Shown here: positions 1-12,400 of the stretch, piece by piece
Layout: each line of letters opens with the position of its first letter
How positions within the stretch are numbered: position 1 is the first letter of the stretch
DNA from: Welwitschia mirabilis
Taxonomy: Eukaryota; Gnetophyta; Gnetopsida; Welwitschiales
Assembly (NCBI GenBank): GCA_051453625.1
Contig: JBOZIK010000001.1
Span: forward strand, 238,240,864-238,304,863
DNA length: 64,000 nucleotides
Reading direction: 5' to 3'
Translations under genes and position numbers: made by a program
The notes under the pieces: generated by a model
Told to the model about the DNA's origin: nothing
What the model saw: only the letters and a program-made list of their open reading frames with translations
The model's database searches: none

Positions 1-1919
1 TAGCAAGGATAGCTCCAAAAAATTGCTTATCACAAAACCAAACTAAAGATGTAGATAATTGAACTTCAAATATAAATATTTCATAGAATGAAGTTGAATT
101 ACAAAGAAGTGGAATAACTACAAAGAAATTTCTATCTATTTGTCTAACTCTCTAACCACTTTTCCAAGGCATAGGATTATATTTATACATTGATGTAAAA
201 GAAATTTTTATTATGATTGTAAAAAACTACATGTGCAATCACATGTGGTTAAGAAGATATTGGAAAGAGGATTGTCCTCATGTTAATTTTGTTATTTTAT
301 TTATTCTCACTTTTTAAAGATTTCTTATTACTTATCTATTAAATATTAATTCCTTACATCAACTTCTTAATCCTTATCAATTGCATGTTACATTATTCTC
401 AATATTCCATTATTGGTAATAGATCTATTGGTTTATTCTTTATCACACTATGGTCATTTAGGAAATACAATTTCATGTAATCATCATTTTACTCATAGAT
501 AGTTGTTATATTATAACAACTAATGATAGTCAATTCTTTTATTAGAGTAGCTTTTAAAAGTTTTTCAACTTGTTGTTATAACTTGTTTCTTGTCACACAC
601 CTATTGTTAGGTGATATTGCAAAATACAAAAAAAGAAAATCAAATCTCTTATAGTTTCATTACTAGGTAATAATCCAATTGGTATCACAAATAATACATT
701 TTTTCATAGGAATTAAATTTTTAGTGAGTTAGAGCATTACAATTCATTAATCATTAAATTATTCATTTTTTATAATAGAAGGTTTTTATTAGATTTAATA
801 GTCATTAATATGAAGGAAGTTAGAAATTTTAATAGTCTATTAAGAAAAAACTACTAAAAAGAAAACTAAACTAATAGAAGTGTCTAAAGATAAATGTTCA
901 TCTAATTCTCTTCTAATTAAAGTACTAAAGAAACCAACTCCTCAGTTACATGTTCCAAGGGGACTAAAGAAGTATCTTATATATGATAAAATCTTAATCA
1001 CATCTTCAGACAAATGGAGTTAAAGATACTTTTAGCACAAGCTATTAGAGATACTCCCCTTTATTTTGAAAATATAAAGGATCTATGTTCAAAAAAGAAA
1101 AAAAGTTTATTCCTTAATAAATTTACTTAGTAGAAAATATAACATAAATGATGAAGAAGATTATTCCACCTAATTATAAGAAAATACCTAGTTTAAGTTG
1201 ACTAAGGTATGTACCATGTAAATTTTATAATCTTGAATATTATTGAGAATTTCTTTTATAAGTATTTTGATAAGATCTTGATTAACTATGGAAAACATTT
1301 TATCATATTATATTAGTAAAAGTAACTTTTTTAAATATAAAAATAAACATGAATATTTTTAATTCTTGTGAATCTAAGAAATAAAGATAGCATATGGAGG
1401 AATCAAGATTCATTAACATAGATATCTAATCTATTAAAATAATCTTTAACTAGTAGTGGAAAATGAGAATGAAAATATTTTAAACTCAAATTATCAACAT
1501 ACAAAGTCTAAGAAAATTGAAGAAATACTTTTTTTTTAAAGTTCTAGATAATTAATAAATTACTATTAAAAACAAATTTTAAGATGCCTTCAAGATTAAG
1601 GATATATTTTTAACTCTAAAGTACATTTTTATAGATGTATAAAATAAACCTGCTAAGTGTTAGTGAAGATCTAGATCCTAATAAGAAGAAAAACTATTCA
1701 ACACACCTAAGCTAAATAATAATATTTTGAATAATGATAAGCTACTAACTTGATCATATTTCATAATGCTTTTGACTGTAATTTCAAGTACTTTTAATAG
1801 GTTTAATAACTAATTAATCCTTTTTATGTCAAGGGTTAAATACAAAGAATTAAGAAAATTTCCAATAAAAAATGAAAATTTTTAAAGGATTTAAAACAAT
1901 TTTTTACATGTCATTCACA
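1..1919. other. AT-rich DNA without recognisable gene
   Basis: No reading frame of useful length and no recognisable protein motif on either strand. The stretch is AT-rich with short homopolymer runs. It could be the decayed 5' half (gag, protease, leader) of the Athila-type element whose RT begins near 3440, but I see no residue pattern that proves it. Confidence 0.6.
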
Positions 1920-1937
1920 TGAGGGAATGAAACAATT

Positions 1938-2005
1938 AACTACTAGTAGATTTTACATACCACTAGATTTTAACTATCCCTAGATTATACCTGACTCTAA
2001 ATTTT
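1938..2005 (+). repeat. 17-bp tandem repeat, four degenerate copies
   Basis: Consecutive 17-mers start at 1938, 1955, 1972 and 1989, for example aactactagtagatttt and acataccactagatttt. They are the reverse complement of the array at 3204-3305. The array lies just upstream of a TATA-like box near 2020, a position typical of LTR enhancer repeats. Confidence 0.75.
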
Positions 2006-3203
2006 ACCAATCTAAACCTATATAAACCTCTTTAGGCATCTCATGTTTTCATCCTTCCTAACATGAAAACTTCTTATGATATTGGAACATTTAAGGGTAA
2101 AGCATTCATATACTCATGAGAAGATATATTCTTAGTATTGGACTAAGTATCATTCATCAAGGGTATGTTACTTATAAGTAGATATATGAAAATATATTTG
2201 ATTAATAAAGTTTGATTTTTTAACATTAATACTTTAAATTTTTTTTCATTTCATTTTATATTTCCATTGCATTCCATTCATCTCATCATTTGAATTACTA
2301 ATTTTCTTTTTTACTTTTAAAAAATAAAACATATTTTCCTTCTCTTTTGAATAAATTAATTTTCATAATACTCTAATTACTTTAATAGTTTACAAAATTT
2401 GGGTTTCACTATGTACTAGTATTTTTTTTATGCTTTAGAAATTTTACCTATTCTTAGTAAAAGATACATGCTAGTATATAGTGCAACACAAATGTCATGA
2501 ACTAGTGAAGAAATTAGTGTATTAGAAATATTATTTGATTTAGAAGAAAAATAAATTATTTTTGGTATCTTTTAATAACTAAAGAAGAAAATCAGTAATA
2601 CAAATGATGAGATGAATAATATAAAATGGAAATGGAAAATGAAATGCAATGAAACTAAAAGTGAAATAAATGCAACAAATGTAATCAATTTTAACAATTT
2701 GTGATTACCAAGTTAGATCTTATATCTTGCAACGGTATCAAATCTACTTTACTGTAATATTAAAGTGATACTAACATAAGATATAAGGAAGAAAAATTAA
2801 GATATAATTAAAATAAGAAAATCACGCCTAATTAATAAAAATATATTTTTCTACATCAATTTATAAGTAATAATTTATTAATGGAGGATACTTAGTCCAA
2901 TACTAAAGATACCTCTTCTTATAACTAGAGGAATCCATTACTTCAAAAATGCTCCAATGTTGGAAGAAATTTTGATACTAGATAGGATGAGAAAATGGAA
3001 TGCCTAAGGGGGTTTATATAGGTTTATATCAGTGGATATAATTTTTAGTCAACAAAGGATGATTACATTTTATAATTTAATTCATAAAACTAAATATCCA
3101 TTGGTTAATACAATTTAAACTTATTGGAATATAATGGTAGGTGAAGTATAATAACAGATCATCATCTCCTTCCCTCATCTAACTATCATTTATGCTTCTT
3201 GAA

Positions 3204-3305
3204 ATCTAGTACTAGGTAAGATCTAGTAATGAATGGAATCTGGTAGTAGATGGAATTTGGTGATAGCTAGGATTTAGTTGTAGGTAAAATCTAGTTGTAG
3301 ATTAT
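3204..3305 (-). repeat. 17-bp tandem repeat, six degenerate copies
   Basis: Six exact-length 17-bp units start at 3204, 3221, 3238, 3255, 3272 and 3289, for example atctagtaatgaatgga and atctggtagtagatgga. Differences between units are mostly A/G and C/T. It is the U3-like array of the right, minus-strand arm of the inverted LTR pair. Confidence 0.85.
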
Positions 3306-3439
3306 AATTTCCTTCTCTCATATTGATAACCATATGTATGATCTTCTAAAATCCTTTAGAGTTACTCATTTTTTTACAAATAATAATTTGTTCTTTGTCT
3401 TTGATCCTTTGCATCAACAAGGATCAATTTAATTATATA

Positions 3440-3784
3440 CCCATCAAAAGTTATTGAAAGCGCACTTAAAACCATCATAAAATATGGCCAATTAGGTCAT
3501 TCATTACATGATTACATAAAGATTTTTAAAAAGGAATTTTACTAGCTTTGGTGATTCATACGATTTACTTAAAAGGTAATTTAGATCTAGTTAAGTAGCC
3601 TCTTAATGTTAAAACCCTATATTACAAAAGGTACTTAAAGATAACATTCATAAATTATGGAAATAAGGAATTATATATTCTATATCATATAGTAAATGGA
3701 TAAGCTTGATTTTAATAGTACCAATGAATAATGATAAAAGGCAAGTTTGTATTAACTTCAAAAAATTAAATGAAGATAATAAGA
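3440..3784 (+). pseudogene. Athila-type Ty3/gypsy reverse transcriptase, N-terminal part (element E, piece 1)
   Basis: Translation with frameshifts gives, near 3610-3784, the order expected just before and at the start of an Athila/Tat-type RT: a P-I-L-Q-x-V-L-K-D block, then G-I-I-Y-S-I-S-Y-S-K-W, then I-V-P and finally C-I-N-F-K-K-L-N (family: GIIYPISDSKWVSP..VVPKK...CIDYRKLN). Internal stops are frequent. The frame stops at 3784, where the copia LTR begins. The RT resumes at 21184 with the next conserved residues (K-x-H-F-P), so this is the upstream half of one interrupted gene. Gag and protease of this element were not recognised upstream. Confidence 0.8.
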
Positions 3785-5252
3785 TGTTAAAAAATCTAGT
3801 TTTGATCATTTCACTTGTCAAATATTTTATTTCAATATGTACATAGGTCATTACAAGAACATTAGACTTGATAAAAACTAGATCATGATGCATCTTCAAA
3901 GACAACATCTCTTGAAAAGGATCAAATGCTAAATTGTTAAATCAATTATTTGATTATGTCTAGAAAATTAAATACAACTTAAGTGAAGACATTTGAGAAT
4001 CTAAAGATCTCTCATATGTACTAAAGTTTAAATCATAGGTCAAAATATGACTAACTATATTTAAAACAACTGTGCTGAAAGTTGAACCTAACATGAATAA
4101 AGACGCCTACATGTTTCAAGATATCCATATTTATTTGAAACAGGTAATAAAGTCAATTTTATTTTTGACTAATATCTTACGTTTCAAGTGAGCTATGAAC
4201 TTGTATATCATAGATTCATGATTAGAAGGCTCAAGAATGCTATAGTGCAATTTTCATTAAATTCTAGGCAATTTGATTAAATACATCTATAAAAGTAAAC
4301 ATGTATAAAGAGTAGACATCTACAAAATTCAAGACATCTTGAACTAAAGTTCATATCAATTAAAACTAAAGTTATAAAAATGAAGCATAGATGTTGACTA
4401 ACTATTACAAGATGTTTGCAGAATTAGACAACTACATTTCAAACTCAACTGATTAATCTTCTTCAATCTTATAAAGCTTCAACATCATGAATCTAAAAAG
4501 AATTTTTTGCACTTCATTGAATCAAAACAACTATAGAAATTTTTGAATGCATGAGTGAATGGAACCTATCACAAAAAAATTAAAGGATTTATTATCTAAG
4601 ATCTTGCATTACTTCCATCATCTGATCTTGGATCTACATTGCATAATTCTTCATTCATACTTATGACAACAACAATAACTTCAAGGGGCTTAAATCTTCA
4701 TTAAAATAATATCTCTAGGATTTTTGTTGTGTTGTATTTAGTTTCGAATTATAAACTCTCTTATTATTAAATATTGTTGTAAAGTTCATTTTTGAATATT
4801 AAATACCTTCTAAGGAAATCCTTTTAGGGTGTGCATTTTATGTTATGCTTTTAGGAACTTGTTTAATGTAAGGTTATTGGTAATCTAAAAAACCATTATT
4901 TCCTTGTAAAGAAGAGAGCACTGCCTTGTCAAGAGACTCTCACTATTATAAAGATTTGTGGTACATCTATGAAGACCACTATTCCCTTGAGTAAAAAAGA
5001 GTACTACCTTATGAGAAGGCTCTCAATTAACGTAAGATTGATGATGCACAAAAAAACCACTATTTCTTATAGGTTAAGAATATCTAAAGGTATGAGTAGA
5101 AGCTATCCTCTGTATGTGGACATGCCTAGGCTAGGAAACCATGTTATCTCAATAGGGTGTATTATCATTATGAATTTTCATTTTATTATTAGTTTAAATT
5201 TTATTTGATGAAATTCCTTCACCCCTATCCTCTAAGCTTAAATTAATCCTCA
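3785..5252 (+). repeat. 5' LTR of the gag-only copia element
   Basis: Begins tgttaaaaaatctagttttg and ends ...aatcctca. It is collinear with 19724-21178 along its whole length, with many substitutions. Its last third contains about three degenerate units of about 80 bp (4889, 4968, 5050), each with an 'accattatttcctt..gagagtgct' type core. The 79-codon frame at 4969-5208 is a translation of these subrepeats and is not a gene. Confidence 0.85.
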
Positions 5253-5254
5253 AG

Positions 5255-5266
5255 TGATATTAGAGT
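5255..5266 (+). promoter_or_regulatory. Primer-binding site (decayed tRNA-Met type)
   Basis: Reads tgatattagagt two bases after the LTR end. The usual copia site is tggtatcagagc; the three differences are one G to A and two C to T. Confidence 0.8.
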
Positions 5267-5299
5267 GGATACTTATAAAAAGGAATAACTTTCTTGAGT

Positions 5300-7606
5300 A
5301 AACAATAGAAGGGGTATCATCTGTTAGACCTTCATTCATTGATGGAATAAACTATACATATTATAAGATAAGGATGTAGGCGTACTTATAGTCTTTTAAG
5401 TTTTAAGTATGACAAAACATAGATCAAGGATACTCAGATCATATGGAAAATGTTTTAAATGCTGCAAGTAATATTGTTACTTAGATTAAGGGAAAAAAAT
5501 CCTAGAGATATTACTAATAAATTACTTTCATTTATGATTATAAAGCTAAGAATGCTTTTTATTGTACTTTATCTATAGAAGAGTTTAATAAACCTATAAG
5601 TTGGAATATAACTTAAGAAATTTATAATGTTCTAGTTGGAACATATGAATGTATATTAGTTGTAAAATAATCTAAGCTTTTAGTTTGGACAACTTAGTTT
5701 AAGAACCTTAAAATAAACCATGAAGAAAGGGTTAATGAGTACTTCACCAGATTTTCAAACATTGTGAACGAAATATGTGGCTTTGAAAAAGATCTTTTAG
5801 AAGTAAAGGTAATCCATAAGATTGTTAGATCACTAATCTCTAAGTATAGGCCAAAAATGATAGCTATGGAAGAATCTAAAGACTTTAATACAATGAATAT
5901 AGAAGAGTTATAGAGTGATCTTACAATATACAAAATGAATATTATTTAAGATGGATCTTTAAAATAAAAATCCATTGCACTTAAGACAAGCCAAAGTCTA
6001 AATCAAAGATCAAAAGAAACGGTGAAAGAAGAATAAGAAGAATATGACTATGATGATAAAAATGGAGAACTTGCTTTCATTCCAAAAAGAGTTAAGAAAC
6101 TTCTAGTACAAAAATACAAAAAAAGGGAGGACTGTAGAAACCCATTTAGTTTTTCAACCAAAGGTAAGTTAAAGAGTAAGTATTCAAATAATTTTTATAT
6201 TTTTTGTATTTCAAAAACAAAATGTTGGATATGTGGAGGAGAAGGTCATATAGCCTTGGAATGCCCTAGTTTTGATATGTTACAAGCTCAAGAATAGAAG
6301 AAAGAGCCAAGGAAAAAGAAATCATTCTTTATAAGATAGGATGATGTTTAATAAGTAATAAAAGAAGAAAAATTTAATAATAAGAAAGCTCATCCATCAT
6401 ACATGGCCATTGCACATCTTCAAAAAGAAGATAACAAGATTGAAGAAGAATATGATTTAGATAGTAAAGATGATTCAAGTATGAGTATTAAATAAAAGTA
6501 TATCGCACTTTCTAAATAATTTATTAATTTTCAAAAACCATGCACTAAAATGTAAAAGCTATGAAGAATAATTAGAATAAAAAAAAGATGCTTGTAAAAA
6601 TTTCTCCTCTAAAAACTTAGCCCTTAAAGCTGAGGTTAGTAGTCTAATGTGCAAATTGGAGAATGTGAGACAAGATCTTTCAAATTTAAACAAAATAATT
6701 GAAAGATTTACATAAGGTAAGGTGAATTTGATTATCATGCTTGAATAAGAAAGAAATCCAAATGACAAGAATGGATTAAGACACAATGAAGATACCCCTA
6801 GCACATCAACTCCTTTATTTAAAAAATGGAATTACAAGCCAAGGTATGAGCATCTAGCATATAAAAATAACATTATTTACAATTATTGTAATTATAGAGA
6901 TAATTATTAGTATATATGTCTAATAAAATTTAAAGATAAATATTATACTAATAAAGTTAAGAGGCATGGTAGATTGGTACATCATTTTGTGTGGGATACA
7001 CCAAGGAAAGNNNNNNNNNNNNNNNNNNNNNNNNNNNNNNNNNNNNNNNNNNNNNNNNNNNNNNNNNNNNNNNNNNNNNNNNNNNNNNNNNNNNNNNNNN
7101 NNNNNNNNNNNNNNNNNNNNNNNNNNNNNNNNNNNNNNNNNNNNNNNNNNNNNNNNNNNNNNNNNNNNNNNNNNNNNNNNNNNNNNNNNNNNNNNNNNNN
7201 NNNNNNNNNNNNNNNNNNNNNNNNNNNNNNNNNNNNNNNNNNNNNNNNNNNNNNNNNNNNNNNNNNNNNNNNNNNNNNNNNNNNNNNNNNNNNNNNNNNN
7301 NNNNNNNNNNNNNNNNNNNNNNNNNNNNNNNNNNNNNNNNNNNNNNNNNNNNNNNNNNNNNNNAAAGTTAAGAGGCATGGTAGATTGGTACATCATTTTG
7401 TGTGGGATACACTAAGGAAAGTTTGGATACCAAAAGTGAAATTAGACCTTAGGGCCAAGATGAAGAAAATCTTTACTACTGCTAATAGGTACTTGAGGCA
7501 CAACAATGATATTATAAATCAATGCAAGAATGATCTATTTGATAGTAAAACTAGACTACAAAATATTAAGGCATTAAAGGATATACTAACTCATATAAAA
7601 GCTTAG
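5300..7606 (+). pseudogene. Ty1/copia (SIRE-type) gag, decayed, with zinc knuckles
   Basis: Gag is the nucleocapsid polyprotein of the element. The N-terminal part (about 5330-5360) shows P-S-F-I-D-G-x-N-Y as in copia gag. The middle (about 5545-5930) follows the family order: an F-x-x-L-S-x-E-E-F block, E-x-Y-N-x-L-x-x-T-Y-E, then K-I-V-R-S-L-x-S-K-Y-R-P-K and A-M-E-E-S-K-D-F-N-T-M. A CCHC knuckle C-W-I-C-G-G-E-G-H-I-A-L-E-C-P lies at 6223-6267 with all four metal ligands intact. A second, degenerate knuckle is near 6880-6920 and a V-W-I-P-K block at 7422-7436. Many stops are TAA or TAG where the family has Gln, fitting C to T decay. A gap (7011-7363) with duplicated edges interrupts the end. 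Confidence 0.85.
7011..7363. other. Assembly gap with duplicated edges
   Basis: The 58 bases before (6953-7010) and after (7364-7421) are the same except one C/T. Confidence 0.95.
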
Positions 7607-8525
7607 AGATTGAGCATTACCAAATTAGGTAAGTAAATTAGGTAACATCCTTAACATCTTAAATTATTGCATTTATCTTATGAGTTAAAATTATGATTAG
7701 ATGTAGTTTGTATAGTTAAAGTTAAATTATGTGTATAAAGTTAGCTTTAAAAAGTGTCATTATTATGGTTAAAATAGACATAGATTATTTTAAAAAAATT
7801 TGAAAACTTTATTATAGATGTCTTTAATATTGTAAATGTCTCTCATAAAGACATCTTGAAATTTATAGACATCTTGAAATTATATGTCTTGAATTTTGTA
7901 GACATCTTCAAAGAGTAGATACATTATTTTAATTTTTTAAATGAGACATCTTGATTTTTATAGACATCTCAAAACTAGAAAAATGTATTGAAAATTTTTT
8001 AATAGCAAGAATTTTTGAGTTTGTAGACATCTAATTTTTGTATTTTAGACATCTTGATTGTACTATTATAGAAATAAAAATGCATTAAAAGCTAGGGCTC
8101 TAATCCTTTTTAATAGTAAAAGTAATGAACAAATCTCATTTTCAAGTCTCTACGTAACACATGTCTTTATCAAGTGATTTTCTAAGCTACATTTTCTCAG
8201 ATTTATCTAGTTAGAAATCTTGAATTTATGAGACATCTCAATAGCAAATAAGAATAATGTTTTTTCTGAATAAGTGTATTTTTTTATAGTTTCTAACATT
8301 TTAGCTGATCATTTTTCAAAACTTCATTTTGTTTTGAAAAAATGATTAGAAGAAAGGTAGAAGAAACCTCCAACGATAAGAAATAAACCTAAAAACAACC
8401 AAGATCATAATGTAGAAAGAAGATTTAGAGCTTGGTTAATAAATCATAGTAGAGATTTATTATCCTATTTCTAATCTAGTGGTAAGAGACTTCTGTGCAA
8501 ATATACATGAAACTAATAGCAGCAT
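7607..8525 (+). other. Copia interior after gag: array of agacatct motifs, no pol
   Basis: No protease or integrase motif is visible. Between about 7820 and 8250 the 8-mer agacatct, often extended to tagacatcttgaa, recurs about ten times at irregular spacing, with some complementary copies (agatgtct). The same string also occurs in the copia LTR near 4315-4340. 8523-8525 (cat) is the left target-site copy of the CACTA insert. Confidence 0.6.
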
Positions 8526-8549
8526 CACTACAAGAAATATAGGCTTTTA
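8526..8549 (+). repeat. CACTA left terminal inverted repeat
   Basis: CACTACAAGAAATATAGG followed by CTTTTA. It pairs with 16960-16983 with a single A/G mismatch at position 8. Confidence 0.95.
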
Positions 8550-8554
8550 GGGCA

Positions 8555-9420
8555 TGTCAAAAATGCCTTAAAAAATTTCCTTAAAAAAATGCCTTGAAAT
8601 ATTTTAAGGTGTTTTAATAAAAATGCCTTGAAAGGCCTTTCCTTTTGAGGCATTTTTTTGAAGAAATGCCTTGAAAGGACTTTTGAGGTATTTTTTCAGG
8701 AAATCCCTTAAATGAGGCATTTCTTTCAAAAAATGCCTCAAAAGGCATTTTGAGGTTTTTTTTTCTGAGGAATTTTTTAAANNNNNNNNNNNNNNNNNNN
8801 NNNNNNNNNNNNNNNNNNNNNNNNNNNNNNNNNNNNNNNNNNNNNNNNNNNNNNNNNNNNNNNNNNNNNNNNNNNNNNNNNNNNNNNNNNNNNNNNNNNN
8901 NNNNNNNNNNNNNNNNNNNNNNNNNNNNNNNNNNNNNNNNNNNNNNNNNNNNCTTTCCTTTTGAGGCATTTTTTTTAAGAAATGCATTGAAAGAACTTTT
9001 GAGGTATTTTTTTAAAGAAATCCCTTAAATGAGGCATTTCTTTCGAAAAATGCCTCAAAAGGCCTTTTGAGGTTTTTTTTTCTCAGGCATTTTTTAAAGA
9101 AATCCCTCAATAGGCATTTTAAGGTTTTTTTTTTTCCACCAAGAAACACCTTAAAAGGCCTTTTGAGGCCTTTTTTAAACAAATGCTTCAAAATGCNNNN
9201 NNNNNNNNNNNNNNNNNNNNNNNNNNNNNNNNNNNNNNNNNNNNNNNNNNNNNNNNNNNNNNNNNNNNNNNNNNNNNNNNNNNNNNNNNNNNNNNNAAAA
9301 GGCCTTTTGAGGCCTTTTTTAAACAAATGCCTTAAAATGCCTTTTTGAGGCACTTATTATATATAAATGTTTAAAAAGTTATTTTGAGGTGTTTTATTAA
9401 ATAAACATCTTAAAAGACAT
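8555..9420. repeat. CACTA left subterminal repeat region
   Basis: Dense degenerate copies of aaatgcctt(g/a)aaagg and its complement in both orientations, including the perfect palindrome aaaaggcctttt near 9056, 9154 and 9297. The region is interrupted by two gaps, 8782-8952 and 9197-9296. Long apparent frames on both strands here are translations of the repeat. Confidence 0.85.
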
Positions 9421-12400
9421 CACCTAGATAAAAAATTAAATGAGAGAGACAAAGATAATATATAAGGAGATGTATGAAATGATATACTATGGTAGTGAAC
9501 ATGTTTATTTTGCTTTATGCTCCTCATGTGGGTTATTCCATCCACCCCTCCTCTACTTTATAAGAATGTTGCTCTTGTTTTTATTTGTCTTTTTATTATT
9601 ATAAAGTCTAAAATGTAAAAAAAAAATTCAATATACAAAAAGAAAACTACGTTTTTGAGTAGAAAGGTTTGTGGGTTTCTTTCTTTTAAGATCAACATCA
9701 TGTGTTTCTAGCTTTTTTTCCTTAATTTGTCTTGTGTTATTAGCATATATTGAATTGCAAATCCTCTTTTAACAATCATATCTACTTTTTCTAAGGTATA
9801 AGTTCAAACTATTAAAGTCTATATCATCACAACCCCTTTTATGTCATGCCTATGCACATACTCATATTTGTAAGGCCGTTTAAAAATGTAAATGGAATAT
9901 TTCTACAATGGTATGGTTGAGAATTATGATCATTAATTGCATTATCTCTATAGCATTTTTACAAGTTTCTAAATCTTCTACCTACTATAAGGTTTAACAT
10001 ACATGACTGATTATAGTTACTAACTCTGTTTATATTGCTAATGTATCATCTTAACATTTGTTTAGAAATGTAGATTGAATTTTATTAAAGGAATAAAAAC
10101 ATGCTTACTTAATTTGAAACAAGTCTAAAAATTATCCATACAAAATATGATTTTTGTTATTATTTTATTTCTCATTTCAAGGAATTCATATTCCTTTTCT
10201 AGTATTTTTCACACTTTGTCATGAGAGTTATACACATTTTCCATTAATTTTTATTCTTAACTCTTCTAAACTTGTCCTTTTCTGAAATCATTTTAGATTA
10301 AAAACAAATTTAGAGTTAATAAAATTACCTACTATGTTCATAAGCCTAAGAGGTCATAGTGTACTAGTGATCATACCTAGGACTGACCAAACAAAAGACA
10401 TGCATGAATTAGAAAATCATCATTTTCCTTTAAACTATAATAAAAAACTGAGTTGCAAACCAAACTAGTATTGTGCTATGAAGTGTTAATTAGATCTCTG
10501 AAAAATTGAATTATGAAGTCCATATTAGATGTTTGAAGATTCCACTTTTCTACCTATAATGTGCTCTACATTTATGATATTGCATAGTTAAGAGGAGTAA
10601 AATAAAAATTATAAGAAGTATCCAATATATTTTTCTCAGTATAAAATGTCTTTTAGCAAAATAGTGTTTTTCTAGAACTTGAAACCTTGATGTAAAACAA
10701 ACTCTTATAGTAATAAGCCAAATTCTAAACACATATCTAAAATATTTAGATTTTTTTGTTTTAATCAAAAAATTTTAGAAATAAGAAAGCTATTACTGGT
10801 GAATCATTTATATATCTTGTTATACAATTATATAAGGACAATGCAATTGTTTTTCAAGTTTTTAAAAACATAACAAAATGATCTATTAGGAAATACCCAT
10901 AAAGGTTCCTTAAAATACTTCATTGCTAAAGTAAAATAAGTGAAGAGCACATATTAATATTTCTACAAATCTGATAAGCCTATAGAAGATTTGTAAGGTT
11001 GTTTTAAAGGTATTTAAAGAATGATTTGGTAAGTAAGATTTCACCCAAATACTAATCCAAGATTCCAAACCATAAGCAAAGTGATAAATCAAGTGCATCA
11101 AGAAAGATTTATAAGCATTAAAACATAGTTAATAGTTTAAAAGATAAACATTTCTCAAACCCTCATCCTGGTTAAAAAACATTGATGGCATTCCCCTCCT
11201 TTAAGGTACTTCCACTTATAAATTGGGTATACAATGAAATATTAAATAAATACATGAATAATATTGGATATATAAGTTCAATCAAACACTAATGTATGAT
11301 CATTAATTAGATAAAGCATAATTATATTAACATACTAGCATAATTTTCCATGCAAATGCCCCACTTTTCTAGGCATGCTAAGAGGGGTTGGTTTCCAATT
11401 AAAACATATGCAAGTAGGATTAATGAAGAGGTTCTTATTATTTTTGCACTATATTTCAAACAAACTGAAGTAAAAAGCCATAAAAAACCATTCATAAGGA
11501 ACAAAGACATAAAATAAGAAAAACCAAATTTGTCTTGCCAATGCTAAAATCAAATATGCCTTAAACACTACTAAGATTTCTGATACATAACTCATATGCT
11601 TAATTATTTTATAGCATTAATGCCTTAATTATGTACTTCAATGAAGCATTTAGTGTCAATATTTTTAACTAAAACCAATATAATAGAGCATTCTAAGTAG
11701 CATGAATCAGCCAATGTAAACTCCACTTGCCTCAACATGTATGAGTTTTTTCACTTCACTTTTCATTAACTTAATAATGATGCTAGTTTAATTGTTATTT
11801 ATTTCTTATTTTTCATAAATTTTTATTAAGTTCTATTGATTTAAATTTGATTACTAGCATTTTGATAACTAGCATAGTGCCATTTCATGGTGACTTTCAA
11901 GTATGAAGTTGCACTATCTTGCCTGATATATATTTTTAAAGTTGTCAATGTGGTTTTTAAAATAGCATCAAAGAATGACAAAGATGGATGACTACCATCT
12001 CATGTAATCTTTATGCCCTATGTCACTTAATAAAGTTGTGTCAAAAGAACTAGTGAATAAACAATAAGCTAGAAAACTTTTAATCGTATATTGATAACTT
12101 TAAATGAATTATATATACATAATATATTATACAACCATGAAAATAGCATAATAAAGGGCACAATTCTGAATATAACTAGTTAAAAATGCCAAGATAAAAC
12201 ATACAATACACATATTTCAATTTTATCTCTTATAGAGATGCAACCCCACATATATTCCTACAATCCAATTTTTATTTTAAAAGCATGAAATGATCTTGTT
12301 AAAAGGTTCTTTCCATTGTCAATTAGCATAGGCAAACATGTAACATGAATAATCTTGTAAATTAAGCTNNNNNNNNNNNNNNNNNNNNNNNNNNNNNNNN

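Larger units (their letters stand above)
1930..3330. repeat. Head-to-head pair of related LTR-like sequences (imperfect palindrome)
   Basis: The sequence from about 1930 to 2450 reads again as its reverse complement from about 2455 to 3330. Shared blocks include a TATA-like stretch (cctatataaacc near 2020, its complement near 3015), the string ttagtattggactaagtatc near 2133 with its complement near 2890, and a purine/pyrimidine block near 2250-2310 matched at 2588-2650. The left arm carries the TATA-like box on the + strand and the right arm on the - strand. Each arm has a 17-bp tandem array upstream of the box, as expected for an LTR U3. The left arm lacks roughly 200 bp that the right arm has between array and box. 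Most likely two LTRs of one retroelement family in opposite orientation; a foldback element is the alternative. Confidence 0.7.

Noticed and set aside
3648-3908. 86-codon minus-strand frame
   Set aside because: Crosses the boundary between Athila RT (plus strand) and the copia LTR, so it is a chance frame.
4969-5208. 79-codon + frame
   Set aside because: Sits inside the copia LTR subrepeats and is not preserved in the other LTR.
8604-9353. Long frames on both strands with repeated K-x-L-x-R-x-F-F-K-K patterns
   Set aside because: Translations of the CACTA subterminal repeats and of gaps; both strands are open in the same way and no family is recognised.
8555-9420. CRISPR-like regular repeats
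   Set aside because: Repeats are degenerate, irregularly spaced, in both orientations and inside a eukaryotic CACTA terminus.
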